From positions 1-5,363 of the forward strand of contig CAMHDX010000089.1 of NCBI GenBank assembly GCA_946183895.1: a stretch of DNA of 5,363 bases. The letters run 5' to 3'. Source of the DNA: an uncultured Porphyromonadaceae bacterium. Its GTDB lineage: Bacteria > Bacteroidota > Bacteroidia > Bacteroidales > Muribaculaceae. Shown piece after piece: positions 4,594 through 5,363 of this stretch (within the stretch, counting starts at the first letter, position 1; the number at the start of each line of letters is the position of its first letter). Under the pieces are notes generated by a model. That model made no database searches. It had not been told where the DNA came from and saw only the letters and a list, made by a program, of their open reading frames with translations. A program made the translations under genes and the position numbers.

Positions 4594-5363
4594 ATGGCTA
4601 AAAATCTAGTAATTGTAGAGTCGCCGGCTAAGGCAAAAACCATACAGAAATTCCTCGGACCGGACTTCACGGTCATGTCAAGTTATGGTCACATCCGTGA
4701 CCTGAAAAAGCACGATTTCTCCATTGATGTGGAGCACGGCTTTGCTCCCATCTACGAAATTCCCGAAGACAAAGCCGAGTTGGTGCGCAAGCTGCGCAGT
4801 GCGGCAAGCAAGGCCGACATGGTGTGGCTCGCAAGTGATGAGGACCGCGAGGGAGAAGCCATCGCATGGCACCTGCGCGAAGTGCTGCAACTCCAGCCCG
4901 AGCGCACACGCCGCATCGTGTTCCACGAGATTACCAAGCCGGCAATTCTCGAAGCCATTAAGCATCCCCGCGACATCGACGAGAATCTGGTTGACGCGCA
5001 GCAGGCACGCCGCGTGCTCGACCGCATCGTGGGTTTTGAGCTCTCGCCGGTGCTGTGGAAGAAGATTAAGCCCGCCCTGTCGGCAGGTCGCGTCCAGAGT
5101 GTCGCCGTGCGACTCATCGCCGAGCGCGAGCGCGAGATTGAGGCCTTCAAGAGCACGACCTACTATCGCGTCACAGCGACCATGGAGGCTCAAGAGGCGA
5201 CATTTGCCGCCGAGCTGAATACTCGCTTCGCGAGCCGCGATGAGGCCATGGCCTTCATCAATCACTGCCGCGATGCCGCCACACCGGAGCTCTACACCGT
5301 GGCGAACGTCACAGTCAAGCCTGTCAAGAAGTCTCCGGCACCGCCATTCACCACCAGCACGCT
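4594..5363 (+). CDS. topA: DNA topoisomerase I, N-terminal part (3' end outside window)
   Basis: TopA is a type IA topoisomerase that relaxes negative supercoils through a transient 5'-phosphotyrosine link to one DNA strand. The window holds 256 complete codons. Residues 1-115 are the Toprim domain: VIVESPAKAKTI (6-17) with the conserved Glu9, YGHIRDL (31-37), and SDEDREGEAIAWH (81-93) with the metal-binding acidic triad Asp82, Asp84 and Glu86. Next come FHEITKPAI (110-118), VDAQQARRVLDRIVGFELSP (133-152) and LSAGRVQSVAVRLI (162-175), which are classic type IA motifs in the right order and spacing. PFTTST (251-256) is the start of the conserved segment leading to the active-site region; the catalytic tyrosine and any C-terminal zinc or lysine-rich domains lie beyond the edge. 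The ATG at 4594 gives the canonical start MAKNLVIVESPAKA. The gene has its own promoter after a tandem repeat array and is probably not part of the coaX unit. Confidence 0.96.
   Translation, partial: MAKNLVIVESPAKAKTIQKFLGPDFTVMSSYGHIRDLKKHDFSIDVEHGFAPIYEIPEDKAELVRKLRSAASKADMVWLASDEDREGEAIAWHLREVLQLQPERTRRIVFHEITKPAILEAIKHPRDIDENLVDAQQARRVLDRIVGFELSPVLWKKIKPALSAGRVQSVAVRLIAEREREIEAFKSTTYYRVTATMEAQEATFAAELNTRFASRDEAMAFINHCRDAATPELYTVANVTVKPVKKSPAPPFTTST

Noticed and set aside
4678..5265. Minus-strand frame of 195 codons opposite topA
   Set aside because: It is antisense to clear type IA topoisomerase motifs and has no supporting domain, promoter or start context.

Overview
The window looks like a piece of a Bacteroidales chromosome. 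The evidence is a set of promoters of the Bacteroidota type (a TTTG box around -33 and TACCTTTG at -7), the near absence of Shine-Dalgarno sequences, an outer-membrane protein with the SPYSKIGYG-type N-terminus typical of that phylum, a Bacteroidota-style LptC lipoprotein, and CoaX and TopA sequences of matching character. The fairly GC-rich coding sequence suggests Muribaculaceae or a close relative, but that level of placement is inference. All recognised genes are on the plus strand, and both ends of the window cut through a gene.

Layout. Positions 1-246 are the C-terminal end of an unidentified small membrane protein. Positions 247-405 are a dense intergenic region with a 10-bp tandem repeat, a GGTAG hairpin, a long inverted repeat and the promoter of the next unit. 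Positions 406-4219 are a tightly packed four-gene unit: type III pantothenate kinase (coaX), an outer-membrane beta-barrel protein that overlaps coaX by 14 bp, the lipoprotein LptC (7 bp later, GTG start) and a CNNM/CBS-domain membrane protein (5 bp later). Positions 4220-4593 are noncoding: a stretch of nested complementary segments, then two near-identical 78-79 bp tandem repeats that run into the topA promoter. Positions 4594-5363 are the first 256 codons of DNA topoisomerase I (topA), cut by the window edge.

The four-gene unit probably forms one operon. It joins coenzyme A biosynthesis with envelope functions: LptC and the outer-membrane protein act in or at the outer envelope, and the CBS protein sits in the inner membrane. 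The genes themselves are ordinary housekeeping genes.

The most interesting material is between the genes. The coaX and topA promoters share an identical 17-nt core, the same 20-bp box spacing, an inverted repeat with GCAAAT/ATTTGC half-sites that covers the -33 box, and, further upstream, a CTACC...GGTAG hairpin. The hairpin stems differ in sequence between the two loci but keep pairing. This looks like one composite, probably dispersed, promoter-linked element. At topA it has been duplicated in tandem, and the upstream copies carry altered -7 boxes. At coaX the promoter sits so close to the ATG that the transcript would be leaderless or nearly so. No previously undescribed multi-gene system is evident.
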